Origin: Channa striata
Taxonomy: Eukaryota > Chordata > Actinopteri > Anabantiformes > Channidae
Direction of reading: 5' to 3'
DNA length: 64,000 nt
NCBI GenBank assembly: GCA_033026295.1
Contig: CM065182.1
Coordinates: forward strand, 16,264,715 to 16,328,714
Shown one piece after another: positions 9,710 to 23,500 of the stretch (within the stretch, counting starts at the first letter, position 1; each line of letters begins with the position of its first letter). Under the pieces are notes generated by a model. It searched no databases. It saw only the letters and a list, made by a program, of their open reading frames with translations, and was not told the DNA's origin. The position numbers and the translations under genes are program-made.

Positions 9710-12700
9710 CTAGATATATATTAGATGAAAGAAAAGTCCAAAATAATGGCACAATTATTATAAGGACAATGTTGCAGGAAACGTAATATGGTGTTTGAGT
9801 GGTACACTCTCTAAAAGAACAAAACACAACAGATGTGCAAATATTTGCCAATTCAAATTCTTCGACACACTAATTTGAATTTTAATAGTGATTTTCTTCA
9901 TCTGAAACCCACAACAGTTTTAATTGTGTGCGTTTTCAGTGTAATCATTTGTGGCATCATTATATTTTCTCTTTTATTTTAACCAGTAGCACAACAATAA
10001 GACAATTATCGTGTCAAGCAGACAAACACACATGCACAAGTATTTGTGGAAGCATACTAATGTGCTCTGTTTGCTTCATAATGATGGGATGGGCATAAAA
10101 AAATCAATCCGTAAGATTTCAGTCAATGGCAGTTAATTCTCTATGATCAATCATGTGTGAATTAGTTTGACCTAGTTTCAATATTGCACCACACTAGCAT
10201 GTTTTTTAGGCTGTTCACTTGTTTTTTAGTAGTAAATAAAGTGGGGCTTTACTAGACGACAGATTATTTTTTTAAACACGTTTGTCTTTGCAGTGATATT
10301 AAGAGAATGTCAATGAGCAAATTTAAATCATTAATGCCTGGAGAGGGCTGCATTTATGACGGCAAACAACTGCTATAAAGTATTACAATCCTGTTTATAC
10401 TTGCATATAAATAACATAAAAACAAATTCAAACAACTCAATATATCTTAACTTCAGTCTGGCATCAATGTGCAACTAATACTGTATACACATTAAAGGGG
10501 AAACGTGATTATGAAACAGGCACGTTTATTTGCTACAGATGACACCAACTAAAATAAATATGTATCCGCACATTTTGCTAGTCCACAAGTGTTTTTCTTG
10601 TGAAACTAATGTAACATAACAACAAACATGGCTCACAACACATTCCACAGTGTTTATCTGCTGCACAATTTACACTGTTCACTGCATATCAGCAGTTGCA
10701 AGAAAACAGCTATTTGCCTCTTGACCTTTACAGTGAAACTGCAGCATTTAGAAACTCTTCTTGGCACTGATCCTCCTCTGTCAGCTTGTTAATTCTAGTG
10801 AAGCTGTGAACTGAATCATGTTAGAGGCACCATAATGGGGTGAGTAAGGGTTACAACATTGGCAGCTGCTCCCAAACCGGAAAGATTCATGCTGCTGGAT
10901 TTTTTTTTCTCACAAATGAGGAGGTCAAGTAGAATCTTCTCAGTAGTGCCATGAACCGGAATCTTTTTTTTTTTTTTTTTTTTTTTTTGTCCCCCGATGA
11001 GAAGAGCAGACTCCAGACAGTGCCTGCCTACAGAGCTGACTGAGTGGCAGTGAGTCAGCGCTCTGTTATTCGGTCCCCATTCTCACTTTCCAGTATGCTG
11101 ATGAATCCCTATCTAACGTCACAGGGTTGGAGGCATGCCTGAAACTGCCCTGCACAGCACACTGCTAATGTTACAGCCTGGCTAGTGCGCACTGCTGATG
11201 TTTTTGTTGAAGCTGTGTTTCCGTACAGAACTCGTATGCTGTTATTTTTTGCTCACTCTGTAATGTTTTACACACACTCACACACACAGACACACCCACG
11301 TCACGATATTTTGTTTATTAAAAGATAGTTACGTGTTTGTAATGTTGCTAAACCTGAATATGAAGCCATCACAAGATCTTCTTTAACAAAATATTTAAGT
11401 CACTACAGACTTTTAACCTGGACATTCCCACATGGTTCATTCAATTCCCAGGGGGGGAAGAGAGCCTGTGATGGGCTGGCGGGAACGGCAAAGTGACAAG
11501 CGGCGCCTCCCCCTCCCTTGATACGCTACCACTGGAGCTCTCCCATGTGTGACTGTTTAAACATGTGGTTGAAATGGCATGGGGGGGGGGCAATAGTACA
11601 AATCTTCGCACACCTACAAATATAAAAACATACAATGATTGGGAGGCTACCATATGCACCTACAGTAGATGCTCATAAAATCATTCCTCTATAAGAAACC
11701 ATGGTGCAACTGAATATTCCAAACACCACAAGCTTAAATCACACATGTACAAGTCGTGGGTAGCTAAAAGCAGTAGGGTGTGTGTTCAGTCAATGTTTGG
11801 AAAAGCTGAAAATAAACTGTAGGATCTGGTAATCTCATTCTTTGTTAAAATAAATCCTCTCTTTGTACTCACTGCCAAAAACATTCTAATTAACAACTTC
11901 AAACACAAAAGATGGTAATTTTAGAATAGATTACACTTTGGTCGAGCCAGCCTTTTCTTCTTCACTTGAATCAGCAAAAGCTATCCTTGGACTGCTAAGC
12001 AGACATTTGCAAAGGTATGTTTGAATTTGTTTATCATCATGCTATTTTTAAATTCCATACAGGCAAGCCAAGGCTTTTTCTCTTTGACCCTGGAATCCAA
12101 CCATCAGAGGGTGAAATTACTTTCCGTCTCCACTGCCATAAGAATAAATCTGATCCAAGAAGCATTCTTCCTGTTTACAGTAGCCTTATTACTTGTTGAT
12201 GAAAAGCACATGATTAAACTAGAGCACTGCAAAAATAAGCTTTTTTTTTTGTATTTGCATCAACTTTCTCACCAATTTTGTATGTTTCATCACTGTCTGT
12301 GCTGCCACTGATGCAGATGTTCACAGCCCTAAACATCCACTAGTTGGGTAGGACATACCCAGACGGACCCCACCGGAGAACACTAGTAGTCATGTTGCTG
12401 GGAGTCCCAGGCTGCACTAGGCCTGTATCAAGAAACAGGTTTACTGCACTAGCTGGATAAATCTGGTCTTACAGGGAACATAACTTATTCAACCACCTTG
12501 AGAGCTATATGTGGAATGTACAAAGACATTTGAAACGGGTAATTTTATCTCCCTATGAAATCTGTTGCCAGCACTTCACAGCCATCCATTGCTCTAGCTT
12601 TGCCAAAGTGAATCCTTGTTAAATGTGTCTGGCAGCAAAAAGAAAAAAAAAAAAAACAACTTCATATTGGAGATACGAGAAGGTTGAAATTAATTCCAGC

Positions 12701-12966
12701 TTTTCACAACATTTTGTACAAACTGCTCAAATGTTGTTTTTGTATTAGAGACCCACTGAAGTTTTGTAAAAATACAAATGAATTATGATGTAAAACTATT
12801 TTCACATCATTATTATTGAACAAGCGAACGAAATAAAAACAATGACCTTTGTTTCTATTAATAAAAGTTTCCTGTTTCACTGCCTTAGTTACAGTATTAT
12901 AAGCAATTAAACCAGTACTGGATTTGATTCCTCACAGTTCAAAAGGTTCAAAAATAGGATCCTTAC
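9710..12966 (-). other. vezf1: vezf1 intron 2
   Basis: 3.3 kb intron with GTAAGG donor and TATCTAG acceptor. AT-rich, with a 25-base T run at 10964-10988, a G run near 11581-11590 and short CA tracts. I see no coding exon on either strand in it. Confidence 0.75.
10964..10988. repeat. Poly(T) homopolymer run
   Basis: About 25 consecutive T residues in vezf1 intron 2. On the vezf1 strand this is a poly(A) run. Confidence 0.85.
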
Positions 12967-13718
12967 CTGGAAAAGCCTTTCCCACACACAGAACAAACGT
13001 AGGGCTTGTGGACTCCCCCATCATGAGAGCGAACGTGGTAGGTCATTCGGTCCTTCCTCTTAAAGCGTTGTTGGCAGATGGGGCACTCGAAAGGCTTCTC
13101 ATCTGAATGGGACAGCTTGTGGCGATTTAGGTGGTAGACATCACGAAAGGCCTTGCCGCACATGTCGCACCCATGGTTTTTCTTGACAGGTTTGGCAGGT
13201 TTCTTGGTTATATTTTGCTGCTGCACATTGCCTATTGCAGGCGATGTCATGATACTTGTGCCTGAGGAAACAGATGTGGGTGCTGCGGAGAGGATGCCTG
13301 CTACAGTGGAGATGTAGGAAGGGTTGCCATTGTTCTCACGTGGCATTGTAGAAATCATGGGTACCATAGTGGGCGCAGTTTGAGCCGTCTTCTTTGGCCT
13401 TGACACCATCTTGATACCGGTGTGGCTGGACTCATGACGCCGCAGGTGGTAGCTGTCTCGGAAGGCCTTGTTGCAGTAGCCGCAGATGAACGGCGTTTTG
13501 CCTTTGTGTTCCTTCTTTATCACAGGCACTGGTGGCCGTGCACCTCCTCCGCTGGCCACATTGTCTTTGAGGAGATCAGCGGCACTGGAAGGTGGCTTCT
13601 GGTCTATCTGGATTGGCAGAACAGGCTTCTGATCAACTTGCTCAACTCCTGCATTAAGCAGTGGCAGCAGGCTGTTCTGGGCAACCTGGTGCTGGTGGTG
13701 GAGGGCTTCATTAGCCTG
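12967..13718 (-). CDS. vezf1: VEZF1 exon 2: linker and zinc fingers 1-4
   Basis: Main coding exon, 752 bases. After a linker with NSLLPLLNAGVEQVDQKP come fingers FICGYCNKAFRDSYHLRRH, HGCDMCGKAFRDVYHLNRH, FECPICQQRFKRKDRMTYH and the start of YVCSVCGKGFSR. All zinc-binding Cys and His are intact. Linkers between fingers 2-3 and 3-4 are TGEKP-like (SDEKP, GGVHKP). The acceptor is the tandem CAGCAG, so the exon starts at 13718 or 13715. The donor is AG then GTAAGG, splitting an Arg codon at phase 2. Confidence 0.95.
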
Positions 13719-16700
13719 CTGTTGACAGACACATACACAAATATGTTTAGTTGAACCAAGAAAAACTCCAGAAACTTGATAATAAATGAAAAAGGAAAGA
13801 TAATAAGAAATTAAAGGATGTTCCACAGCTAAAGAAACTGAAGTGTGACCATTTATTTTAAACTATATCCTCTACAAGTACACATCAATGTAATTTTATT
13901 TGCAAAACAATAGGAATTTTGTATTGAAATATTATTTTTCAAAGTCTGTATAAGAATTACTGACAGCTGCACTATTACTTGAGGTTTGTCTAGAGTCAGG
14001 TTTGACAAGTCAATGAAAACAAAGGGTTACACTGAGGTTGACACAGCTTGTCACTAATGCTAAGAATCCAAATATACTAGGTGAAAAGTGATCCCTTCAT
14101 GATGGAACTGATTTGTCATGTGAGTGAAAAGCAAGCATGCCAAATTAGAGGCATGGCAGCGTCTAGTTTATTTGCCAAGAAGGCTCAGAGAACAGGCTCA
14201 GCTGCAGAGCTCAGTTTGGAGATGTGGTAACGCTTAATTGTGGGAGAGTAAAGGAATGAAGTGCATGCACACACACACAGAAAAACACAGGTCACTAAAC
14301 TACAAAAAAAATAATATTACAATGTAGTAACAGGTCCTCTTACTGACAAAAGTGGCCTCCCACATTGCGTTAATGGGGTTTTGTCGCTGCAAACCCGTGA
14401 CCACTACTTGAACAACAACAAACTGGGCAAAGTTCCTGGGCGAAATTAGCAGCAGCAACAACCACTAGTTAAGTTTCACTCGTTTAAACAATCAAAGCTC
14501 TGAGTTCACACACAACTTGATCTCTTGCCACAGCTGTTCCCTAAATCGTGATCAATTTTTCCAAAAAAACCTGTCATTAAAAAAAAAAACAAAAAAAAAA
14601 CATCAATTAAATTTTCTTAGGGCATGTTTTTCCCAAGGACAAAAAGGTAAAACCAACTGAGTAGGGGGTGCCCGAAATCCTCGACGTTATTTCATAACTG
14701 AAAAACTACAACGACAATAGGCATATATCTACAAACGATGTTAAAACCCACCTGTATATACCTTTCAACCTAATATTACACCTTGGCATAGCTACCTTAG
14801 AGTGAATTCTAAAATGCAGCTCCATTACACATACACAGCACGCACACACGTTTTACAAGTTAGTTACCCCCATCATGAACTGGCATTTTGATTCCTGTTG
14901 ACCCCGGACCCTGCTAACATCCATGCAAATTATGATAGAAGCAAACACAGAATTGCAAACACACAGCCAGCAGGAATGAATGCTAATGGAAATTCATTTA
15001 GTTCTATTTATTCAGATTGCCCTGTGATTCTATGGTTTTGTGTTACTGCTTCTATGTTACAAGAGTAGCTCTGCTATCATCTCTTGTCTAAATATGGCAC
15101 TTCTTTCATATCCCACCTACATGTAGAAATTGTATCACAGTTAATACTGTTCTTTCACTAAACTGACACAGTCAAGACGACTGTGTTGTCAACCACCAAC
15201 AAGAAGGGGTAAGGTGAAATACTTGACCTTTCCCTTTGAGGTTCAATCATCCATCGAAGAAGGCCAGCCAAGAAAAGAGTTGCAAAGGAGGAGGCAGGGA
15301 ACAGAAAAGAAAAATGAACCGCACAATGTCCTCCTTATGTCATCTAGCCTATTGTGAAGGACACAAATCTGAGCAGTGATGCACTCAGGCCTCAGCAGGG
15401 GATCTTTGTATGCACATCTTCATTGATTTAGCTCATCTATTCATGAGACAGGGACATTGTTTATCCGCACACTACTCAGCTAAACTAGCCGTCATTCCCT
15501 CATACGCAATGGGACCTGGGAACTCGTGGAGAATGCCACCAAGCCCACCCATCCATTTGTCTAAGCACCTGCTCACACTTGCCACCTTCCAGGATTAGTC
15601 ATCATCATGCCAATGCTAACCCGTCCGCTGGCACACCAGGGGTGGCGGGGAGGCTTTATGTTTGGGTGGGGGATACCAACCGGGAACCCTCTTTGTGAAG
15701 CTTGTGAACAGCAGACATGGCCAGTGCAGACAGACTGGCCTCTATACAGAGGTGCACGGCCTGTAAGCTGCTGTGCCTTCATGCAGCTCTGACCATTTTG
15801 ACACAAATGCGCTCTGACAACTGGCGCTGCTCCCTCATAAATAACATCAAAATGGAGGGAGTGTCTTGATGGCTCCATGGGCCACTGTAGATTTGAATTG
15901 AGCTCATGGTTTTGAGTCAGATTATGCATGTCTTTCTTCAATCTTTTGTGTCACACTCTACAGCTGCTCACCAAAAGCACAACTTAGAAAAAAAAATACA
16001 ATGGGTATGGAAGATGGGGGACCATACCATAGAAAAACAAAATCCTTAACATATTAAATATTATTTTGTTTTTCTAGAAGATGTCTCCACTTCAATAAAA
16101 TTCTATGTCTTTGGTCTTTATTTATTTACAAGCAATACAATCATTGGCTGCTCCTCAGTTAGCTGGATTGAAAGCAGTTCTCACAAAACACCGCTTGTAA
16201 AGTTATATGAACACTGCAGGAATCCAGTAACTTGCTGTATGCTACACGAAGATGTTTTTCAGTTCTGCTAGGGCTAAGCAAAAGGTTTTAGTTTTAAGAT
16301 ACCAACTACAGTGCTCGGCCACGAAATTAAATTCAGGGGGTGAACAGGGGTCAGCAGTTGCTATGCCCCGTATGCAGCAAGCTGACATACATTATGAGTT
16401 CTGACACTTGTCGACTGTGGCCAACATTTAATTTTTGCCCATGACGACTGCTACCAAAAACATTAAAACCACCAGGTACTTTTGTATGTATGTTGCTGAT
16501 TACTGTACAACTAATCGCCTGAACAAGGACAATGACTTCATTAGAAAAGGACTTACACGGATAGGGACTAGACAAAAGAAGAAGAACCTGCTGCTTTTGT
16601 GTGTTTTCAAAATTTGGCCCAAATATAGATTGGGTAATATATTTGCAGTAATATTCATATATAATGCAGTAATATTCAAAAATGTTTCACTAGTATCATT

Positions 16701-19230
16701 TTTGTTTGGTTAAAGGCATTGTTATAACAACCCAAATATTCTGGTTAATAATTGATATTCTACGGTAGCAGGAATAGTATAATTGAAAACAAACCACTGT
16801 GTTTGATTTAGCCAAGCTAATTTATTTAATCACTTTTTTTAGATTTGTAGTATGAACATCATGTTCATATGATGTTTGGGAACCAGAGCAGCTTTAGAAA
16901 CTTAGCCAGACATTAAATCCATGAATGTGGAATACTTTAATTTTTGCAATTTAGTCTGTTAATGGAATCTATACAGTGTTGTCCTCAGTTTTACAAAGGT
17001 TATGACTTAAGCACTTCGGGGTGCTCATTTTATCATTTTCCTCTTACTTTGTAGCACTACTGGTCTATCATGGTGCATTCATAACCAAACAACTGTAAAA
17101 ACATGATTTCCCCAAGGGCTCAACTACAACTCAATGGATTTTTAATATACTGCAAATGTATACATATAAAAAAGGAGACAATACAGTGGTACCTTAAGTG
17201 ATATTCTACACAATAAGTCTTTGTAATGCATTACTCCCAAATATTTAACCAAAACACATTAAAGATCATATTTTAATTTACAACTCTAGATAGAATAGAA
17301 CAGCAATGTAGAGAACTATAAATGCTTATTTGCTACATAACAACTGATGGTCAGATGAAATATTACTCTTGTTATGTCAAGTGGTCAAAAGATCTGGACA
17401 CAGATTTATATGGAATTGACACAGTAACAGTATGAGGTACATAACACATGCAGGGTTTCTGCTGGCTAAATGCCAGATACTGTACAACAAACAACAATGT
17501 CCATCTGTCCTTTTCATCAGGAAGAAATGCTGCTCAAGGATGTGAATAAGCAAACAGTGCCGAACGGCAGAGGAACATGCTGCCATAAAATGACAAAACC
17601 AAAAAATGGACGCACCACTAAGACTTTGATAAGCAAACTTTTTGCCTAGAACTAATCACACATATTCACTTTTAATTATCCTTTCAGGAAGTGTCTTCAA
17701 TGAGCAACATGATAGCTCTCTAACATAAGACATTCAAGATATGCTATTGATCTGAGCCTTCCCTACACCATAAACGCTGGTTTTACTTAATCAGTTTATC
17801 AATATAGAAAATGAAAAGAGATACAAAGTAAACTTATCTTTATATATGTTTGGTTGCTTCTGCTAAGGAAATCAGAGACGAGTGTCCGCCCATCACCAGG
17901 AGCTCTGCACCTGACCCTGCTCTCATTCCCACCGTCCGCCATGTAAAACTGCATGGAAATAATAAACCTTTTTCCTAAAATATATGAGTATAAAAAAAAC
18001 TGCTTCAAAGTTCACTGGAGATGTTTTTCCCCCTTGAGTTGGTTTCTCAGCCCCACTAAACATACTGAGACATAACTTCATAAACAACACGCAGAAAAAT
18101 CTCTCGAGACTTGCAATGACGAAATACACCATCTCTTACCAAAACACACACACACACACACTGGTTCTTGTGTATTTCACGATCATGTTTACCTTCCACT
18201 AAGTAAGTCCATGGGAATAAAATATTTCATTCATTCCCCTGAACAATAGCCTTCCATCTTTGCACACAGAGGAAACCACCAAACCGTGGCAGACGTCGCT
18301 CTCGACAGCGGCGCTCACTTTCCACCTTCAAAACCCAATGTGACAAATCGTGCGCAGTCGTTGCTCACATCGAATCTGCTTCGTCGTCGCCACCGATAGC
18401 TCACGATGCGCATACTTTGAATTCCTTTCTGCCGCGGTCACCAAAATAAATAGCGAGTTAATAAACAGAGCGCCGCTCGTCCAAGTCGTGCGACGTTAGT
18501 TTTGCAAGCTCGTTATGACCCGCCTCGCCCAAATTAAGCTAAATGAGCTAGCGAGCCGAATAAAGGCAGTCCAAACATCGTTAGCTAACTTGGCTAGTTA
18601 CTGTCCAACCGGCTGAGGCAAGCGGAAAGTTCACGGCGGACTCGCGAATCGGCCGTTACTAAATCTCAGCAGCTGATAACATAAGTGTTCACTTACAGGG
18701 GGGCTGCTAACATTAGCCGCCTAAAATCTAAACTGCATGCAGTGTTATTCACGGCAGATTTCAAATCTCCGCTCGCGTTACATCTCATCCGACCGTGTCC
18801 GATCAAAGGCTTTTCAGTCAAAGAGAGAAAAAAAAAAAAACAGGTCTGTCTCGATTGTAACGGTGCAGTGGCGTCTCCAGCTCTACTTCAAATGAATCCG
18901 CATGTTTTGCTGGCTTCGACTTGGCAAACAAACTTCAAAAAAATAACAAACGCAACCGAGATCTATTTACATCCATATCTTAATAACCACGCGGCATAAG
19001 AACAACCCACATTTTTCAAAGCCTCGTTGAGTAGAACAGATTTTTTGTTCTAGCGTCATTCCCAATGCCTCACAGCTGGAAGCCTGGATTCATATACCAT
19101 TGTTTTGCTTGGTTACTTGATCTTGGCATTAGTCGTTTAAAACTGGTTTTGCCGCTAACACAAGCAATACTCACAATGTTAAGGTTGTTTTACGAGCTAT
19201 CCCAGTTTCCCTCCTAAAGAGTCAACTTAC
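13719..19230 (-). other. vezf1: vezf1 intron 1
   Basis: 5.5 kb intron between the 11-codon first exon and the finger exon. Its 5' third (about 18.24-18.72 kb) is GC/CpG-rich compared with the rest, which could hold regulatory DNA or an alternative first exon. The remainder is AT-rich with short CA tracts (near 18146-18162). No further coding exon was seen. Confidence 0.7.
18240..18720. promoter_or_regulatory. CpG-enriched block in vezf1 intron 1
   Basis: A local rise in GC and CpG compared with flanking AT-rich DNA, about 0.5-1 kb downstream of the vezf1 start codon. This fits an extended CpG-island promoter. No specific factor site is claimed. Confidence 0.35.
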
Positions 19231-19263
19231 TTGAAAAAGAAACGTACTCCAGCTCGGCTCCAT
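19231..19263 (-). CDS. vezf1: VEZF1 exon 1: MEPSWSTFLFQ
   Basis: Too short to be found by ORF length, but clear on the minus strand: ATG GAG CCG AGC TGG AGT ACG TTT CTT TTT CAA is followed by GTAAGT. The peptide matches the conserved VEZF1 N-terminus (M-E-x-x-W-x-x-F-L-F-Q). Kozak context is good (G at -3, G at +4). The exon ends at phase 0 and joins 13718. Confidence 0.92.
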
Positions 19264-19337
19264 TTCCACACTTACTAATTCTGTAGGAAACCTAGTAGGA
19301 GCCTACAACAAAGCAACCAAACATGGCAGCTGAAACA

Positions 19338-19346
19338 ACTTCCGGT
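19338..19346 (-). promoter_or_regulatory. vezf1: ETS/GABP-type site in vezf1 promoter
   Basis: ACTTCCGGT on the plus strand reads ACCGGAAGT on the vezf1 strand, a perfect ETS (GABPA-class) core motif 75 bases upstream of the vezf1 start codon. A nearby AAACATGGCAGC (19319-19330) resembles a YY1 site. The pair is typical of TATA-less promoters. Function is inferred from motif and position. Confidence 0.5.
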
Positions 19347-19379
19347 AACCTCGACGACTGAACCACTTCACATACTATT

Positions 19380-22300
19380 TAGGGGTATGCTATGCTAAAA
19401 CTGTTATGCTAAAACCAATAAGCGTAAACGCTCGCTCAGCCTACAAAATATATATTCGTAGATAAAGACTTTCAACTTAAAACGGATTCCGAAATATATT
19501 CTAATAAGGCTATCCAAATCCTTGCGAGCGTATTGCACAACTTTTTTGACGTTGTAGGATTTGTGGACACCCCCGTGAGTGGTTTTCCGCTGATTTTGCG
19601 AGGTGCATTTGTTATAGTGGACTGCCGTCGCATGTGGTTGGGCAGTGATTGTGTTTTAGTAGCACAACGTCCATTTGTTAACCAAAAATTACAGCCGGAA
19701 AGTGATATTTTTTTTATACATTACAAATGTTATATTTTTCTTCGACTGTATAATGAGAAGTGTCACAGCTTAAACGGGGCAAAAAATAAATCATGTTCCC
19801 CCACTGTTTATTTTCATTCATGGGTTGGGGATGAATGAAAACGTATGAATTGCCTCCAGTGGACCATAACAATATTAGGCCACCTGCAGTCAGTCAGTCT
19901 AATCCTGTACGGAGAACACGCCAGTTTCACTGTTAAACTTCAGTTTGTAAAGTAGATGTTAATTCCTACAAAATTTGAAATTAATGTAATCTGTTGAATC
20001 TCTTTAGGGGATATAAATAAGCCTCATCCAATACCCTGGCAGATGATTTTGAAGTCCAGTGGAGGAATAGGTTTTTCTAATGTTGTTCATGAGATGCTTA
20101 TTAAAACAGCTGCCACTACATAATGAAATATTAAGGGTTTTGATTTGTAAAAAGTTGATACTGGCAATTTGAGGTGCAATGGGAATAGACTGTGTCTCAC
20201 CAAACCATATTCTCTCAGCATTCTTTGTACACATGCTCATTCGTGATTCAGCTTTGGAATAAATACAGTTTTGTTCTTTACTCTGGCAAATCATTCATCA
20301 TCCGTCCGTATGACTGTGACTGGTAAGTGACATGCACTGGAAATGAATCATAGCTGCCTCATGTTGTGTTATGCTGATGTTTTGCGTCTCTCACAGAGGT
20401 TTCACACATTAGACTTAAGTCATTTGATAAAATTGAAAATCTGGTGTGTTTTTTTGAATACCAATAAATAATTGATATATCTGTTGCAAAGGATATACAG
20501 GCAGACAATATTAGGGATACGTATTTGTGATCAAATGACACCTATAACCTTGTAGACAGCAAAGAAAAAATAGTGAAGAGCTTCTGAAGTTACAAGAATG
20601 ATAGGTGATGCCAGATGACATTCATAAGTACCAAGGGCTCCTCTAGAGGCTCAGATAACTAAGACTGACTAAGATTGTATGTCATTGCAACATCTTTCAT
20701 TTAAAGCTCTGCTTGACATGTACTGTACATATATTTTGTTCCTCCTGTCCTTTACAATGTTAAATTTGCATTTTATGTATAACTCTTTTTAATTTTCTTT
20801 ACAAGTAAAACATTTCTCCTTTTTGCCCAAGTATTTCATACTGTATTTGGACTGTCTAAAACAGATGAATAAAGTCTGTATGACGTGAAGCATATTCAGC
20901 AACAACATGTTACAAGAAAAGTCTCTGGTAAATTTTTACAACTTTATCCCAAGGCAGATAGAAAAACTCATTTACAATGCCAATTGGGAAAATTCTTTCC
21001 AGTATATTCTATGAATTCTTTGCTTGTCACTGCATGGCTGTTCAGTTGTGATTTTGTAAATCTGAAGATTTGTCACACTGTACATTATTCCAGCTATGTG
21101 TGTAAGATTCTGCTTATGTAAGCTTGTCCAGAATAGGAGAAATGAATTAACATCACTGTTAGTGTTAGTGTTTACTTACAGAATGATTATGATTATATTC
21201 TCCCTCAGTTAATTAATTTTTTTCAAACGTAATAACTGGACATAACTAAACCTTGTTGAATATGAGAAACTGATGGTCATTTATAACATAATGTTGTATG
21301 TATGTTCTGATGCAAAAACATTTAAAATATGCATGACAACAGAATCGTCGATTAAAAAATTATCTAAAATAAAAAAATTAACTGAACTTTAAGCTAGATT
21401 GTAACATACTAATATTTTATGATATTTACTGCATGTATACTGTAAGTATAATACCAATATATTTATATACAATTTCAATTGGTCAAAACTTAAATCTAGA
21501 TTATGTTTAAAAGTAAATATAAACAACATTTTCTGGTTCCATGCACATTCCTTTTTGTTAAACGTAGTGTGTTATATTTAGAGTATAAGAGCAGCTCTGT
21601 AATTATGATTTAACTGCTGTTAAAACGTTCTAATTACGTTTAATCCTATTTAAACTACTGTTTCCGGAAAAATGGGAGACTGCTGCATCATTCTTAGCTG
21701 CTTTCTAATAAATTTTCAAAACCGTTCCACAGTCTTTGGCCAGATATGGCAGACAGTGTTGCGTATATTCTGCATCTTTATGGCCTTGGTGGGGGATGCT
21801 GTCTAGAGTGAAGACAAGTCCAAGTTTACCTGCAACACCCTAAAGCCTGTGTGGAATATTGTTTCTTATCAGACTCTTGTTATTGTCTCACACTTACATT
21901 TTGGAATCCTTCTGACTTTTCTTGTTTCCGTGCGTTCTGTGTTCTACTTTCTGATGTCTGATTATGTCTGTTTGGACATCTTCTCTGCTGTGAGACCAAT
22001 CCTTGTCCAAACAGAGCTAACTGCTCTGTGCCACAAACAGCTGAAAAGACCATCTTTCTCAACTTCAGTCAGTCTTGTATATAAGGGAGCTGCATTATTT
22101 AGGCTGGATCATATTTTCAGCCATCTGTTCTCTGTGTGCTGCATGTGCTGTGACTCAAACATGCTCCCTGTACAGGTGGAACTGTATTCTGACAGCAACC
22201 CACTGCTGCTTGAGCTCAAGCACTCTCTAGATGGCTATGAGTTGTCCTACAGACAACTTCTACTTTCCTTCATCAACATCAACATCTGCTTTTTGAGTGT

Positions 22301-23500
22301 ATGTCAGAGGCAAATCCGTACAGGCAATAAGGCACCAAAACTAGACTGCATAATATGGCCAAATTCGGAAGAAGCAAAAAGTCATGGCTGTAGAAAAGGA
22401 AAGTATACTTTTTTTGTCAACTGTATGCTGAACTTGTGTTACTCCAAATTAACCTAAATGGAAACTGTTTCAATATAGATCCCTTGACATAAGCTATGAA
22501 GGTAATATAAAAGGCTCTAGGATAATTCATGTCATTGTCACTCATTGTACTAATCCCAGAATGTGTCACCTTGTCAGTTTACTTAGTGTTAAAAGCCAGA
22601 AACATTGGAATAATGTTGAAATTTGTTTGGCATCATCTAATTTTCATATATATATATATTTGTTGTAAAAGTGTGCTGAAGCTTTTAGTAATGTTTCTAT
22701 AAAAATAAGTCAAACCAACGTGCAGTATTTCCTGCGAATATTTTATAGACCCAACTAGTCCTACACTTGCAAACCTTTTTAAATAGGCAGATAATTAATT
22801 TAATCATCAGCAGCTTCACAGTAGGGTGGCATATTACGCAGAAATGTAGACTGACTGATTGTTGATTCGATTTACATTGTGTTTTTAGGAGTTAAATAAA
22901 AATGAATAATCTTATACATACATCACATTTTAAAAAGGTGTATTAAATTTCAGCTTTGTTATCACTTACACAGGCCTGAACAAAACATCAGCATTAAAAC
23001 AACAAAGGCATAATAAATTATTAAATGTAAAGCCAAGAGGTCTGAAAATATCCCACCAGATGTCTGAACTTAGACATGGCTCAGTCCTGGCAGAATATTA
23101 ACGAGGTCTGCCTGGGATTTCTGGTTCATGTAGGTAAATAGACCAGGAGGGGTCACTGCTGTCCGGTTTACACTGGTGCTGTCTTCAAATACTGTTGGAA
23201 TTGTTAAAATTCAAATACTGGCGACTTAAACAGGATTTCAAGACTTTAGTGTCTATAAATAACCACAAATATGGACTGCTGTTGTTGGCACAAAAAAAAA
23301 TCCAGTTTAAGTCCTATTTTCCTACTTAATAAAAAGAGCCTATTAGTAGTAGTAGACTGGCTTTTAGGTTAATATTTTGAACGTTTTTTAATTAATCGAT
23401 CCTGCTGTTGCAGCACAATGTCTTACACACTTTTGTAATTTAGACAAACTTCCAAAGATAATTGCCCTCCCAAAAAAAATCTCTGGGCTGAAGAGCTACC
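19380..23500. other. Intergenic between divergent vezf1 and myo18a
   Basis: About 4 kb of AT-rich DNA separating the 5' ends of two divergently transcribed genes. It contains a 202-codon plus-strand ORF at 21849-22457 (described separately) and short TA tracts. No exons with domain similarity were found. Confidence 0.6.
21849..22457 (+). other. Unrecognised 202-codon ORF, probably not a gene
   Basis: Longest open frame in the intergenic interval. The translation starts with a hydrophobic stretch (residues 8-45, many L/V/F) and continues with Cys- and Ser-rich sequence of no recognisable family. There is no CpG-rich promoter, no obvious splice structure and no conserved motif. An ORF of this length is unusual for AT-rich DNA but possible by chance. 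Alternatives: a lineage-specific small membrane protein, or the relic of an old retroposed gene. Confidence 0.15.

Larger units (their letters stand above)
8809..19263 (-). other. vezf1: vezf1 gene, full coding span (5 exons)
   Basis: Minus-strand gene for vascular endothelial zinc finger 1, a nuclear C2H2 transcription factor that binds G-rich DNA and is needed in vascular development. Exons join at 19263-19231, 13718-12967, 9709-9646 (or 9640), 9545-9383 and 9176-8809, with matching phases 0, 2, 0 and 1. The product is about 459 residues: short N-terminus MEPSWSTFLFQ, a linker, six C2H2 fingers, then a tail of repeated PVNI/PVTI units ending LPSSPPW. Human VEZF1 is somewhat longer; the glutamine-rich segment between the last finger and the tail is absent here, and the 206-base intron there contains no polyglutamine. 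Which of the two teleost copies (a or b) this is cannot be decided. Upstream neighbour is myo18a (divergent), downstream is ksr1 (same strand). Confidence 0.93.

Noticed and set aside
14579..14602. A-rich run as a retroposed element tail
   Set aside because: Interrupted homopolymer with no recognisable upstream body or target duplication.
19323..19358. Plus-strand ATG GCA GCT GAA... followed by GTAACC, possible first exon of a divergent gene
   Set aside because: No downstream plus-strand exons with homology before myo18a; the ATGGC word is better explained as a YY1-like promoter motif of vezf1.
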